The position numbers and the translations under genes were made by a program. Below, in pieces: positions 1-12,400 of a stretch of DNA of 64,000 nucleotides. This DNA comes from Fasciola hepatica (Eukaryota; Platyhelminthes; Trematoda; Plagiorchiida; Fasciolidae). The stretch is taken from the NCBI GenBank assembly GCA_948099385.1, contig CANUEZ040000180.1:384501-448500 (forward strand). Reading direction: 5' to 3'. Numbering within the stretch: the stretch's first letter is position 1; each line of letters starts with the position of its first letter. The notes beneath the pieces were generated by a model. The model worked only from the letters and a program-made list of their open reading frames with translations, did not search any database and was not told the origin of the DNA.

Positions 1-270
1 CTGTGTGCGCAAAGCATTCAGGTAGGACTGGTATTCTAAGTGCTCCAGTATTGTACTGCAATTCTGCATTTTTATCACCAAACTTGACAGTAATTCAGCC
101 CTGCTTTCAGTCCGTTTTGCATCCAATAAAACACCATCGATCAGGCTTTTAGCCAACTTGGATGGTTGTCCAAACAAACCTCTCAGGATTCTGCTCCTCC
201 TGATGTATCCCATTGGCGGATTAAGCACCGTGCAGCCTTCGATAGCGCTTTTGGCCCTCCTACGACACTA
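1..270 (-). pseudogene. Bel/Pao gag fragment
   Basis: Read on the minus strand this stretch encodes a recognisable piece of Bel/Pao gag (the DUF1759-type region). It contains a GYIRRSRILRGLFGQP block, an LVIKMQNCSTILEHLEY block and an acidic/basic linker between them. The same blocks occur in the Pao gag at 7.8-8.4 kb and at 26.9-27.4 kb, so the three belong to one superfamily. Gag of these elements packages the RNA intermediate in cytoplasmic particles. The piece is cut by the window edge on its C-terminal side, and the upstream reading is not clearly continuous, so it is a relic rather than a gene. Confidence 0.75.
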
Positions 271-445
271 ATATAATAAACACAAAAACCTTTAATCAGG
301 ATCTGCAACTTTGCACTAAACAAAATTCTCGAACTGTTTCATAAATATACAGTATTTCTCGGGATGCCCGTCGAAATGGGGTAGTCCCACTCTCGGCGGG
401 TCAGATGCTAAAACGTCGGTAGTTTCAGGCGGTCTCAAGGGATTT

Positions 446-950
446 GTGCCTCAGTCACAGTGCCATTTCAATGTTGACGTCGTGAACTACATGCCTTTTT
501 CTGGCTCGCTGAGATCAGTCCCTTGTTTAAGAGGCTTTGCTTGCTTCCTGGCTAACCTCAGCTGGTCCTCTAATTTCATCACTCCCATTCTACCGCTACT
601 AATATCAACAAACTCTTCGCGATTAGAAATATATGACCTGGCGCTGACAAAACTAAAAGACTTGGCATTATCCAGAGAATCAATAACTCCCAAACCATCC
701 TTAGAGACTAGCCGAGTTCATTTCTGTTGTCTCTAAAGTTCCTTGCTTTCTCTTCCGGGCATTTTCAATGAGTTTTCTTGTCCAGTTTCCACTTGAGTAC
801 TGTAAGTCAATTCTAGAAAATCGAGCAACGCGTAGCCAATTCAAACGAATCCCAAAGCCAGAACAATGTTGATTCTTAGTTTCTGCGGTACTTAATTGAC
901 ATTTACAAAGAGTAAAAATATATGCGAATCTCGAGTATGCGGCCAAATAG
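446..950 (-). pseudogene. Bel/Pao gag N-terminal and leader relic
   Basis: A short minus-strand open stretch (about 693-487) encodes a charged, helix-prone segment (KLEDQLRLARKQAKPL) that looks like the coiled N-terminus of Pao gag. Around 845-880 the plus-strand text cgaatcccaaagccagaaca recurs with few changes at about 27,768-27,790, just upstream of another Pao gag. Both blocks are therefore the 5' leader plus gag start of one element family. Further copies of the leader would be needed to place its exact ends. No intact reading frame is present. Confidence 0.5.
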
Positions 951-1214
951 ACTTCACAGTAAAACCCAAAGGTTCAAAGCCCCGCGGCTCAAGCACGACG
1001 GTCAGAAACGGTTCAAGGCCAAATTCAAGTGGCTCACATGGATAAAGAAACGTGAAAAAGTTTGGTATATGAGCGAGCTTTTCAAGGTAATGTTGAATGT
1101 AGTCAAATTCACAAAGCACGTAGAACATTTGGAAGGATTTCCAGTATTTGTTCTTTACTTTCACACCGGTATAGGTTGGGCACTTCAACTCACTGACGTC
1201 CCCATGTGAGACGT

Positions 1215-2343
1215 ACCCCGAGTCCCCGAATAACATGCAGATGATAACATGGAATAATGGTCAGTAGAGTGAGATGGAGGCTGTGGTAGATACAGTTGCA
1301 GTAAGTAAACACTAAAGTGATTAGATACGGTATAAGATGATTGGTCGGGAGGGGGAGGGGAGAAAAGGAAGAAAAGTACGGTTAAAAGAGAAAGCTTCCT
1401 GGGATGGTTAGTAATGGTCTGGAAATAACTCGGCCCAACATGCATCCAATTTGTGTTGAAAGGCAGCAACCCAGTTTGCTGACTCCACGTGTGGAGAAAA
1501 CTTGTTCCACTTGTTTATGACACCGTGGGATAAGAAACAAGCCCTTTCACCTCGGGTCCTTTGTTCATCTCAGCTCAGTTCAGTTCAGTTCTGTTCAGTT
1601 CCGTTTGCCCAGGGCTGGTGGTGGCCGAGGTCAGTCAAGCCTCCTTTATTTGTTTCGGCAGTGAGCACCTGGGCCAGCACCCACCAACATGAGTTTGGTC
1701 TGTTCAGTTTTGTAGAATCTTCCACTGATCCCGTCGTGCTAAAAAGGAAAACAGTAGCAAACATCGTCTCACATTCCAGGCGAGAAGCAACCTTCACGTG
1801 AGCATTCCTTCATAAACAGCGTGTCTAGCTTTGGTCTGCAAGAGTCCTGTCACGGCTTCAATCCCGGCTTTGAAACATTTCCTCCGGGAACACCTCCACC
1901 CGCTTACCATCTATCATTATTTTCGGGAGATTCTACATCCTTCAAACTTGCCAGCTCTTTGGTCAACCGGTTTCATCATCCAACTATCCCATTTGCAAGA
2001 GAGGCATTCCCTCACACAGCCTTGAGCGCACCTTCCATAGTTTTATACCGCTCCCCCTTGGCCGTTCGTCAGGAGCCATCACAGATACACCCCCGGCTTT
2101 TGCCTCCGTTAAACCTTCTAGAATTTTGGAGGCTTCATTGCGGTCCCCCCTTTGTCTTCTTCCGTCAAGGGATAAAATTCCATGTCCAGCGGTCTGTGGT
2201 CGTAGGCCTTTCCTCATTGACTCCCACCGACCTAGTACTAGCCGCTGGACTTTTTCAAGACAAGCTCTATTTTTTTTGGGGGGGGGGGAGGGAGGGAGGA
2301 GGGGGTCCCAGGCCTGTGTGCAGTATTTGAAGTGGGGCCTCAC
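1215..2343 (-). pseudogene. CR1-like LINE, 3' end of reverse transcriptase ORF
   Basis: The minus strand from 2343 reads a C-terminal CR1-type RT segment: MRPHFKYCTQAWDP, then LEKVQRLVLGRWE and SLDGRRQRGD. This corresponds to the conserved 'RPHLEYCxQAW ... LExVQRR ... RRxRGD' block of the family. Further down (1560-1330) other frames give the usual terminal 'VxNKWNxLP'-like motif followed by a short 3' tail. Frameshifts and a G-run near 2280 interrupt the frame, so it is a dead 5'-truncated copy, as expected for incomplete target-primed reverse transcription. It abuts the Pao integrase remnant at 2.4 kb, so it may have inserted at that element's end. Confidence 0.75.
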
Positions 2344-2394
2344 TATCGCTAGATAGTTGGCCTGCTTCTATCCGTGGAGTTAGCTCCCACGAAG

Positions 2395-3490
2395 GTTTAT
2401 CGGACCTTGGAAATCCTCGTTCGATCTTCACATCAATAAGTCGTTCAGGGTGAGCGCCAGGTGGGTGGGGCCGCCTTTCATTACTGGAACCAGTGGGCGG
2501 TTGTTTGGACTTCTCGCTACCTTAGTCATCACGGTGCTCAGCGTCTCGTCGTTGAGCGGCTTTTGCTCAATAATCGACGACATTATTCGCCTGGTAGACC
2601 GGATCAGGCGTCCCCATACGCCTCCGCAATGACTGGCCTGCGGGGGGTTGAAGTGCCATCGTATGCCATAGGCCACTTTTCGATTCTGCAGTTCGTCCCT
2701 GTTCATATTTGTGTGCTAACGCTGCAGTTTCCGTTGAAAGCCCACAAAGTTCGACCCATTATCTGAGTATATATCGGCCCGTACGCCTCTTCGGTTGATA
2801 AAGCTCTGCAAGGCTCGGAGGAAAGAGTCGGTTTTCACTGAAGGCGCAACCTCTCAGTGCACCGCGCCTGACTTCATGCATGTAATGATACATCCATATA
2901 GCTTTTCTAGTCTCTTCCCGCACTTGATCCACAAGGGCCCGAAATAGTCCAACCCGGTGTAGCTGAACGGCCACCAGCCCGCAGTCACCCTGCATTCTGG
3001 TAGCGGGGCCATGTGTTGTTTGCCCGCCGTGGCATTGCGTGTCCTACATTGCACACAACGTTGGATTACGCGTTTTACAGTCTCTCGTCCTCTCAGCAAC
3101 TGAAGGCGCCTTCTGATGACGCTCGTCACGTGACTTTCCCTGCATGTCCCCCCACAGGTAAGATGTGTTCAACCATTAGCTCCATCACAGGTTGTTGGGC
3201 CGGCAGCATTATATGTTATTTCGTCTCAAAGCTCATTTGAGAGTTGTTCAGCCTGCCGTCTACCCGTAGAAGTCCGTTAATGAGTTTGTGGTTTAGGTGC
3301 TTTAAGTAGCCACTCGGAAATGATATTCCTCTGCCCGTATGCCCCACTTCTCCCGCCCTCTCGGCTTCCCGGGTGGAAGCCTCACATTGTACCATCTTGA
3401 ATATATCGTGTTCACTGGGGATTATCGGACCCATTCGTACCCGGCCGGAGGGGCGGAGCCCTTTCATGAGGAGCAAATATCTCTTGAACC
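2395..3490 (-). pseudogene. Bel/Pao integrase (zinc-binding and core) relic
   Basis: In order on the minus strand: a linker typical of Pao pol (GLLRVDGRLNNSQMSFETK, about 3300-3220); the HHCC zinc-binding part with CVQCRTRNATAG (about 3060); the start of the integrase core TGLDYFGPLWIKCG (first catalytic Asp, about 2950); and the C-terminal part WHFNPPQASHCGGVW (catalytic Glu position is not conserved as D/E here) with RPLVPVMKGGPTHLALT (about 2480). Integrase would insert the cDNA into host DNA. Several stops and frame changes separate the blocks (for example after the FETK motif near 3215), so the enzyme cannot be made. It is the 3' end of the element whose RT lies at 5.9-7.3 kb. Confidence 0.85.
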
Positions 3491-3544
3491 AGGCCAGCTA
3501 AACTAATAAACGAAATGTCTTCATCCAGGAAGAAAATCTGACCA

Positions 3545-5110
3545 ATCGTTACAAAAATGAGTGACGCTCCGACGGCCGTGGCCGTCATCACCACGCCTTT
3601 ATCTCCAGTTCAAATCCCGGAGGGTTTTTAGTTGATATATTGATATATTGATATATTGGTATATTTTTGGTATATTTCTCGGCCATGGTTGAGAAGCACT
3701 CGCTAACGCATGATCATGGTGTAACGCGTTACTCAATAAGATGAAATATTCACAAATTCTGAGTATGAAAGTCGAGAGTATCAGAGATGAAAAACAAAGA
3801 CAGCAACAGTTTGAGTGGATCATTCTGATAATGGTTTGCGCGGCAGTTTTGAACCAGTTCCGAATCCGTGCCAGGCAGTGGTGCGCGGTGGAGATATCGA
3901 GAAAATCGTTAACGCAGTGCTAAGGAGGCATTATGAACAAGAATGGTGCAAGCCAAAGAAACCAGGGGCCAACTAAGGTTTTGCAGATGGGGTAAATTTT
4001 GAACAAGAAGAAAAGGGGGGAAAATCGACGCATGCGAAGAGGATAGCGATCCATGAAGACAATGCAGACCCTGAATGGCGGATTTACCGGAGTTCCATAA
4101 ACGGAATGAGTTTTGAAGCAGGGGACATGAGGCCAACTTCGTGAAAGTGAACTGGTGGATGTGGGAGAAACAGCAGTCCATAAAAAGGTGAGTTTAGATT
4201 CAGGGCCAGTAACATGTACTATTCAGAAATAAAAAGGCGAAACTGGAGGGTCCTCGAGAATTAGAGAGTCAATTTCCAGCCGGCTACGGCTCGGAGGAAA
4301 GATAACCTATGGTGACGGATAATGAGGTGGGAAAATCTCCGCGTGGACTTCAGCGTTATTATGCTGTCTCACTGACAAATATATATGTATGTGGTGACGC
4401 ATTTGCCTTCAGTGTTATTCAGCGTCACTTCTGGTCACGTATGACATCGAATGCGTAAGTTTCGTCTGGCAGGGCAAAGTATGTGTCGGTCAATCAGCCG
4501 AGTGTGGCTGTATATTAGCGGCATGCGCATAAACTGGAATTCTTGTTGGTTGCGTTTGAAAACGCTGAACGATCTGATAAGCAATTACGGGTATCTCCTG
4601 TTGTGTGGTTTGATTTCGGTCCCAGTTGCTATGGTTGTTTCCACTTGAGTCTCTGTCCGTACGAGTCAAAGAGGCCTCCTTGGTTAGCCAATTTGGCGAC
4701 TGAGATAGTGGGAGACAACGAACCTGAATTAAGGGGAGGTTGCAGTCTGGACATGGTTCCAGCTGTGGGTTATGATAATATATGAAGACAATAAACAATG
4801 GATTGGTTAGGTCTATGTGAGTGGGGCATGAATAAAATAGGCTCGCAATGGATTTGAGCTATACTGCTGCAGGCCGACGAAGTTGCGTACACTGACTTGG
4901 TAACTGTGTATGCATTCCAAAGGATTTATGATTTGCCCGTGAGCACGGAATCGCTGGGTTAATAATAAGAGACCTAGGGATTCACGGTTAAAAATGGTTA
5001 GTAATGATAATCCTCAATACCTTTTGCTTACGCAAAACGCAGTTTGGCAACGAGGCGATAAGATAGGTTTGAAATAACAGACAGAGCGAGTACGACTAAT
5101 ATACTGTTTG
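3545..5110. mobile_element. ~1.5 kb insertion splitting the Pao pol region, with 10-bp tandem repeat
   Basis: Pao RNase H coding similarity stops at about 5110 and resumes with the pre-integrase linker near 3590-3480, so the intervening DNA is not part of the element. It contains a B-box-like string (agttcaaatcccgg, 3607-3620) followed at 3632-3675 by a tandem repeat of about ten bases, ttgatatatt, imperfect at its end. A tRNA-like head with a short-repeat tail would fit a SINE 3' end. No protein of known type was recognised in the remaining 1.4 kb. The exact borders and the nature of the larger part are unresolved. Confidence 0.4.
3632..3675. repeat. Short tandem repeat, about 10-bp AT-rich unit
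   Basis: Four to five consecutive copies of a unit close to gatatattga are visible, the last ones altered to ggtatatttt. It lies directly after the B-box-like sequence noted in the surrounding insertion. Confidence 0.8.
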
Positions 5111-5111
5111 C

Positions 5112-5937
5112 GTGGCGCTACGCTGTTACTGTCTCTTTCGGTATAGTGGTTATTCTATACTGAGTTCATACAAAGGCCGGTCTTGTTTAGGGGCTTGCAG
5201 GAAATTCGGTCCTCCCGCTCACGTGTCTAGTTGCCGGAAGTTGGGCGCGCCTCGGGAGCACAGATCAACTGGGTTATCGCCACACCTGACATGCTTCCAC
5301 TGGTTCATGGCCAATTCGTCGTGGATGATCGTGAGCCAGTTAGCGACGAAAATGCTAAAACGGCTCCTGACGTTGTTAATGTAGCACAGTACCATCGTCG
5401 AGTCCATACAGAAACTAGCCGACCAAATGTAGAATTCAAAGTATGTCTTCACCGCTTGCGCCGCCTTGACTGCTAGCAAAGCTGCGCTGAGTTCAAGGCG
5501 TGGGATCGAGACCGGCTTCAGTACGGCGACGTGGGCTTTAGCGAACATGATCCTTGTAGCCTACTGACCATCCCCCGTGCACCACGTCTGCATACCACGG
5601 CTCCGTAACCGACCTCGGATGCATTAGATAAGGCATACAGTTCTCCTGTCCGTGTCACATGCCCCGGGGGCAAACATCATGGAATCCGTATGTACCCTAG
5701 TTTCTCTATTGTGCTCAGAAATTCTTTCTGGTCCAGCAGGTCTTCCCGGCCCAGCGGCTGGCCCCAGTCGATTTTCTCACGACAGAGTTGCTGCAGCAGG
5801 ATCTTTCTGAGCAACAGCCAGAGAGAGACGAAACCGGGCACGTCGAACAAACTAGATGTGGCTGAAAGTATGTCACGACGGGTTACTGGCTGCTCTGGAG
5901 CTTTTATCTCAAAGACAAGGTAGTCCGTTTCCGCGTT
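5112..5937 (-). pseudogene. Bel/Pao RT thumb/RNase H region
   Basis: This continues the pol of the element upstream. After a frame change at about 5938 the minus strand reads LSATSSLFDVPGFVSLW and LLRKILLQQLCRE (the 'SxxYDPLGxxxP... LLQxLC' block). Then, after stops around 5600, it reads the RNase H part: IPRLELSAALLAVKAAQAV, DSTMVLCYINN and NQWKHVRCGDNPVDLCSRGA (5500-5225), followed by a GPNFL-type exit motif near 5190. RNase H would remove the RNA template. At least two frame breaks show that it is inactive. Similarity ends near 5110 where foreign sequence begins. Confidence 0.85.
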
Positions 5938-7440
5938 TCATTGTATTCCTAGGGTGCTTTCTGTAGGGATTGATGAGCCGTCCAAATCTCTAACCCGTTC
6001 GGCCCTCTCGTGGTACGGAACTACTTCGAGCACTTCTGAAGCGTTCGGCATCCATTTTGTCAGATGGAAACCGCCGTCTTCTAGCCATTTTGTTAGGCCC
6101 CTGAACTGCGCTAAAGCTGAGTCTACATTATCGAATGACCCAAGATAGTCGTCGACGTGGAAGATTCTGCTGACGCTATCTACCACCGACCGGTGGACCA
6201 TATCTTCATGTTTGTTCGCTGATTCTCGAAGGGCGTAGTTCGCGCAAAACGGTGACGATATGGCTCCGAACGGGTGGACGGTCATCCTATAATTTACCAC
6301 TGCGTTGTCCCGGTCGTTCTCTTCCCACCACAAGAAGCGCAACGCACCTCGTTCTCTTATTGGTATCTTCACCTGATGAAACATTTCCCTAATGTCAGCG
6401 GACAGCGCCACTCTACCTACTCTGAAACGGCACAAGACTACGATTAGTGGCGTGGCCCAGTCAGGTCCTTGTAGTAGGCGATCGTTTAACGGCCTGCCCT
6501 GGAAATTGGCCGCACAGTCGAAAACCACCCGCAGATTTTCGGGTTTCTTGAGGTTGATAACCGGATGGTGAGGTAGATACCAGATACCCTTCTGGCCGTC
6601 GGTGTTGGTAGGCATCTTTTCAACGTAGCCGAGAGCTTCGTTTTGCCTCATTAATTCTGCGTATCGTTCCCACAGATCCTGGTCTCGAATGAAGCGTTCT
6701 TTCAGTAGAAGTAGACGTTGGAGAACATATTTTGGGATGTCAGTCCACGGTTTGACAGGGGTGCGCCATGGGAGGGAAACCTCGAGCTGTTTTTCGTGGC
6801 CTCTAGTGCCTTGCCGCACCGTTTGTAAAGCTAAGTGGTCCTCTTGAGACAACAATGGTCTTTTTTCTCCGACGTCATGAAACTCCTTTTCATACAGCCC
6901 CTGCAGGTGATATTCTATGCGTTCCGTTTCGGCGGATAAATAATTCACGGAACCACGTCCCCCTACTGGACCGTATAGCATCCATACCAGGGCCGTGCGT
7001 ACGGCATAAGGTGCCTGGCGGTTGCCCACTCTCTGATCAGGTACACAATGTGCCTCTAGCACGTGACAGTCGATCAGGAGATCCATTCCGTCGTCTTTCC
7101 ACTCCACAACTGTTACATCTTGTATGTGGGAACACCTAGTCAAAATTGCGTTCACCGACCTTGGTGCTCGCATGGGGAGATTAGCTAACGTGAATGCCTC
7201 CGTTCGTTCGATTTGCTTGATACTGTCTAAAGAGATGAGTTGCAACCTCAACCAGCCGGCAGTCATTATTCGCGTTCCGCTCACCGTGCTCACTGCTTAC
7301 GACGTCGTACTTTTAGCGAGCCGGTTTTTGTCGACTAACCTTCCCTTCACCAGTATTGTGTCCGATTCACTGTCAACGAGAGCCAACGCTTTAACCGTCC
7401 TGGATGGGGTCGTCACCCCCACGAAAACTACTACTTAAAG
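5938..7440 (-). pseudogene. Bel/Pao protease and reverse transcriptase
   Basis: The longest coding relic of the window: one open minus-strand frame of about 451 codons (7293-5938), preceded by a protease segment at 7440-7300. The protease shows an Asp-Ser-Glu variant of the aspartic motif (ALALVDSESDTILVKG). A single stop precedes the RT frame. The RT has the usual Pao blocks in order: VGNRQAPYAVRTALVWMLYG, a WYLPHHPVINLKKP block, RVVFDCAANFQG, LSADIREMFHQVKI, MTVHPFGAISSPFCANYAL, and the catalytic FHVDDYLGS (a YxDD-type box with His before VDD). The polyprotein should continue into RNase H, but the frame ends with a stop at 5938. Its good preservation suggests relatively recent death. Confidence 0.92.
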
Positions 7441-7447
7441 CACTGGT

Positions 7448-8660
7448 TTACCGGTAGACCGCTAAGTTGAACAAATAACACTGGGGTTGGTGTTCGTCTC
7501 TGGTGTTGCTTCTCTCACCTGGTGCAATAATCGGTGGTGTCTGCCCGCACAGCCCTCGTGACCACATCTGGTCCTTGTTCGGCAAGCTGCCGCTTGGTGC
7601 TTGGTTTTGGGCCATATAAAGCACTTCTGTCGACCTCGCCGTCTCCAAGCGTTCGTCTGTCATGGCATAATTGAATTTGGAGCACACATGTAGCCCATGG
7701 CTAGCGTCACGGGACCTGCAATGTGGATGCGCTATAGCCTCGCGTGAAGTAGCGTGTGCATTGGTCCAAGGCCGGTACTGTGGATGTTCCCGTGAGGTGG
7801 TCTGAGCCTAACTAGTGCCAGATCCTATTCGGTTGCTGTCCCGGATAAGTCTGTCAGATCTGCTGTCGACTATCTTGGTTTGCCTGTCCAAGCATTCGGT
7901 GAGGTCTTCAAAGTTAGCCTCCCGGTCCCCTCGGCTTATCCGTTCGGCGTCTTCCGCCCACCGACCCCGTAGTTCACGAGAGAGGTGACGGACTATGCCT
8001 TCCAAAGTGTACATTGCATCTAGGTCAGCCCTGTAACCTAAATGGTCGAGGGCTGTTGAGCAGTTCTGCATCTTGATCACCAGGTCAGCCATTGAGTGGT
8101 TCTTTTGGCCTCTACCATCACGCCCTCCATTAGATTACGGGCTACTCTGAATGGCTGGCCCAGAAGGTCCCTCAAAACCCCCCTTGCTTATGTGCAGCCC
8201 TCTCCGGGTCGAGCATGATGCACTCATCGATGACTTCTCTTCCTTGGCCTCGACAGTAATGTGTCAGGTAGAGAAGCCCTTGCCCGGTGTGGGTTATCTA
8301 GTTTTCGACGAAAATTTCGAACTGCCTGATGAACTTGCAAAAATGCTGAGATCGTCCTTCAAAAGCTGTCAGTTCAACTCTTGGCAGATCGATCGTTGGT
8401 GGCGTTGATGTTTTACATTCGACCACCGGCGCGGGGTTCCCTATTTTATTCTGTCCTGATCTGTCGGGTACGTCGTGGTCGCTGACCTTATGCTCACGTT
8501 CGTCCTGTCTATGCTTCTCTTCTGCTTCCTGGGCCTGTTGTCCAGCCGATAACAGTTATTGTTCTGGGTCTAATGTCCTTGTCCTAAATAGGTCAACGTC
8601 CTTGCCATCAACACTACCCTCAGTAATACATGGGCCAGCACTGCCAAGACTAGGTGGCTT
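7448..8660 (-). pseudogene. Bel/Pao gag
   Basis: On the minus strand several frames give, from 8420 downwards, VELTAFEG, a KFIRQFEIFVEN helix, LLYLTHYCRGQ, DECIMLDPER, and then LVIKMQNCSTALDHLGYRAD with a following GIVRHLSRELRGRW (8092-7808). This is the conserved Pao gag core. Downstream (7690-7450) is a Cys/His-poor tail where the zinc knuckle is expected. Upstream to about 8660 is a charged, low-complexity N-terminus. Frameshifts separate the blocks. It lies directly 5' of the protease-RT frame, which matches element order. Confidence 0.8.
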
Positions 8661-9480
8661 AGCACCAACTAAGGAACCAAAGTACCCAACCCCCCCTGAG
8701 ACTTGCCGTATTACTTCCTGTCCAGATTCCAATGGCTTCGGTCCTTTTCTTGGGATGTTGCGTATTTTCTCGTTCCAAAACGATCAACTGAGCATTGTAA
8801 GACACCTTTGAGCAATGCGTAGCGAAAGTCGCAACGGATCTCGAAATAGTAAGAAGATTATCCGTGAAGCTCGACGACACTGGATTATTGAATGAACGAT
8901 GACACGAAACAGATACAAACCTCAATGATGCAACCTCAAGGACACAAAAACGAGAACCAAATGGTGGCTTGCGAGCGAGGAGCGTGTGCGTCAAGCAAGA
9001 CCAGAACGAGGATATGACGAAGCAGCGCGCTGGGCGCGAACAAACAAACGTTGGTCCATGAAAACGCACTGGGGTGTTCACGATTCGGTAAAAGAAAAAA
9101 GAGCACTGGTATGGATAAACGTATATTCCCGCAGCAACGTACGGTAAGCGCCAGTACAAGCATGCACGTGAAAAAGCAAACGAGCATGCTAGTGTCTGAG
9201 TCAGTCGTGTGTGAAATCGGAAGCGTAAGACAACGGTACAACCGGATTGAGTCGAGCAAGGTGGTGCAACACGTGATATGATCTGACTGGTCGATGCTGT
9301 CCGGGACGAAGCATGGCAAACGTCAGCTGTGTACGTGTGTGTGTGTGCAGGCGAGATTGTCTGTCTAAGCACATGCCTGTTCAGGCCAAACACAACACAT
9401 ACGGTCAGTAGAGTAAATAAATAATTGATGTTGAGGAAAACATGGAACAGCAGTGTTTTATTTTTTGAGGGGGGGGGGGA
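8660..9480 (-). other. Probable 5' leader or LTR of the Pao element; no recognised protein
   Basis: This lies immediately 5' (minus sense) of gag, where the leader and LTR would be. A 244-codon open stretch on the minus strand (9393-8659) has a composition rich in Cys, Arg, Ser and Phe with no family motif, and reads as chance. A matching LTR could not be found by eye on the 3' side, where a CR1 relic sits instead. The assignment rests on position only. Confidence 0.3.
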
Positions 9481-12400
9481 TTTTTCATGACCGGTCGTTA
9501 CAAGCCCGCGTCATATGGCTTCGTTTCAGATTCATCATGCTGTTGTTATTTTATACGACTTCTCATTGTCGAATTCAATAAAGCTATGTCCTGTTGGAGG
9601 GCATCGTGCTCTATGGTTGTGAGTATTCAGGGACTCCGCCACCAAAATATAGAAATACGTTTGCTTATGCGTAGGTAACCCAATACCTTTACAAGTCTTG
9701 GGTTTATTAGTTACCGAAGAACTATTTCCAACCATTTCTTAAGCGACCCACGAAATCCCTTCCAAGCCTAGCAATATTAAGGGGTCTGGATTTGAGTACC
9801 AATGCTTTTTACCTACCTACGTCTGCTTTCAGCGCCCCAAACTTTCTGCGTAGCCAGAGTACTTCCGCTATTGGTTTACTGAAGATAGTTCATAGTTTCT
9901 TGAGAATTCAATTCAAACACCTCAAGCGAGTAATTTGTTGGAGAATTGGAACAGTAGAGAAAAGTCGCGGCTTTGTGACGTTTTGTGCGGCCGATCGCGA
10001 TAGCACCTGTGGTGTGGCGTGTTGCAAGCTTTCAGAGCGGTGAGTTTGGTTGATGGCAGGGACAGTCGGTCCGGGATGTTGAAAGCCTTAGCCTTTTCGG
10101 TGTAGTAGCGGGCCCTACCATGCCAGATAGCGGGGACGTCTCTAGCAGAATATCATTGATGAACCGGATCTGGTTAAGCTGGGATGCGTCTTTCATCTGC
10201 TTCAACGACCTTCCTGTTTACTGTGTCATAAATGTCAACGAGAGCTACCTAGCGTGAGTTTGCTTCCGATTGAGGTTGAGTGTTCCAGATCTTAACGTGT
10301 CAATTCCGCTCAAAGAATAGGGATAATACTCCCATTCTGTGATCATCCGAAAGACTGGGGTGCGCGTAAAGCCCCGGATCAAACTCAGTGAACACCGAGA
10401 ACATCTGGATACACTGTTCCGTTATTCATTAATCGATCAGTAAACTCAATGGGTATTGAAAACCTCCTTTCGTGAGGTATCTCGGATGTGATAGTCTCAC
10501 AGCGCACTGTCAAAAGTAAGGTACCTCTCTCGATGCCGGAATAATGAATGAAATAGTCCAACATACCACAGGGTAATAAGACATCAAGCAGCTGTATCAA
10601 AGGTATTGCCTAAAATGGCAAAAGGCACTGTCAACCATCGTGCCTCAACAAAGACAGTCGCAGCTGTATCGCTGAGCTTTCAGGACAGCGCTTGTCTGCA
10701 TCCAGTAATGCCAGTGAGCCTGGTCACCGGCAACCAAAAGAAAAGTGATGAGGGTCAACGTGTGACAAAAGTTTTTGAGGCCGAGATTACAGTGAAGTGC
10801 CGTTCAAGCGGGGACTAATGAAATGAAGGAAGTGGGATGCACACAAATTGACCGAGCAGTCAGGCTTTTGTGAACGGTCAGTCATGCCGTGTTTGTGAGT
10901 GCACATGTGTGTAGTGAGCAGATGTAAACCAAACTTGGGTGGACCGAAGTTGTCGGGAGCACGGATGATCTGAGACAGAGAACAGAAAATCCGTGGTCCG
11001 TCCATCAAGTGGCATGTGTGTGGATGCACGCACGTGCCCACAAGTGCATGATAAGCCAAACGAGCGAGAAAAGCGCTCCGGATCACGTGAGAGGCAGGGT
11101 GTGCTGCGTCGATACTACGAAGGTCAAAGGCATCGAGGTTCGACCAATGGGGAGAATGACCTTGAACTAGACATAAAGGTCCTGATTCTGGGGAAATAGG
11201 CAACATTGTATGAGCTAAGATAAGGCACCAAGGCGTGAAATAAACAGCGGCGAAGAGGCCCAAGTACTAGCCGAAACTCGTGGTTCACAGGCACCATGTG
11301 CAAGTCAGGATTAGTTAGGGCAGCTTACAATTATTCTGGTTAGATGCCTTAACAGATTCACCACTGCTTCTGACAGCACCCGTGGCGTGACTTGCATCTG
11401 GGACCCTGGCGCGCTTGTGGATTACCTTTGGAGCTTCCATATTTAGTTCGGGGGATGGTGTGACGAAATTGGAAAGAGGTCGGGTCAGTCGGCAGCACTT
11501 TTCCAGGGTGCCAGCCATCGTAGAAAATATCTGATGTTTTCCTCTGTCTTCTCAGCTTGATTACAATCAGTTCTTCCGAGCTGCTCTTTCTGAGTGTTTT
11601 GCTACATACTTTGGGTTTGAATTCGCCAACTCCCGTCCGACTCTCAGCAGCCCGTTAGCTAGTGCAGGGCTCAACCTTCGAATGCTATCATGCTTGAGCC
11701 TGTTTCTTTGGGTGTGGTAGCCGGTCCATGACAGCTCAAGGGTCTCATGCGGGAAGGTTTGTAGTCAGAGTAGATGCTGGACATAGGTTTTGGCCGGGTT
11801 CGTATCACTTGGTGGTAATGTTCCCACATTTGACCCACATTTTTCCTTGCTCCTTCCATAATCGTCAACAACAACTGGTATATCGACCACTAGACCACGA
11901 CTGTCAAATATAGCAGTTTCTCACTTAGCCCACCGACTTACCTAGAGCTGTTGGCTAGTATTAGTCATTTCATTTCAGTACCACCATAATCAGGATTGCG
12001 TCTTGGTAGTGCCAGCGACATCTCTTTAGAAGCACTTAGGAGGCCCGGCCCCATTGTCCAACTCTGTGGTTCTTCTAGTACCTTCAGTCCTCTCCAGCAA
12101 AGGTCGGTCAAGCTACTTGCAGATGGCACGCAGTGCCATCGGTTAGGTTAGTTCGGCTCGGAAATCTCTAAAAGTCTGTCGGCCGAGGTGGGGTTGAAAG
12201 ATGTATCAGTGTTGTTGCTCCCTAAGGCCTGCATGGATCGCCCCCATTTTCAATGAGTCTTGTACCCGGTCACCGACGGTTTGTAGCGATGTAGCCAGGC
12301 TTTATTGCCATCTAATCCTCTACCATTCAACTCCGTTAGTTTTACTTTGTCTCTCGTCACGACAATTGTTTATATCGGTTTTTAGCCTCCCCCATGTAAA

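Noticed and set aside
1821..2330. 169-codon plus-strand open frame
   Set aside because: It is antisense to the clear CR1 RT remnant on the minus strand.
8659..9393. 244-codon minus-strand open frame
   Set aside because: Composition is atypical (Cys, Phe, Ser and Arg rich), no motif, and it lies where the Pao leader or LTR is expected.
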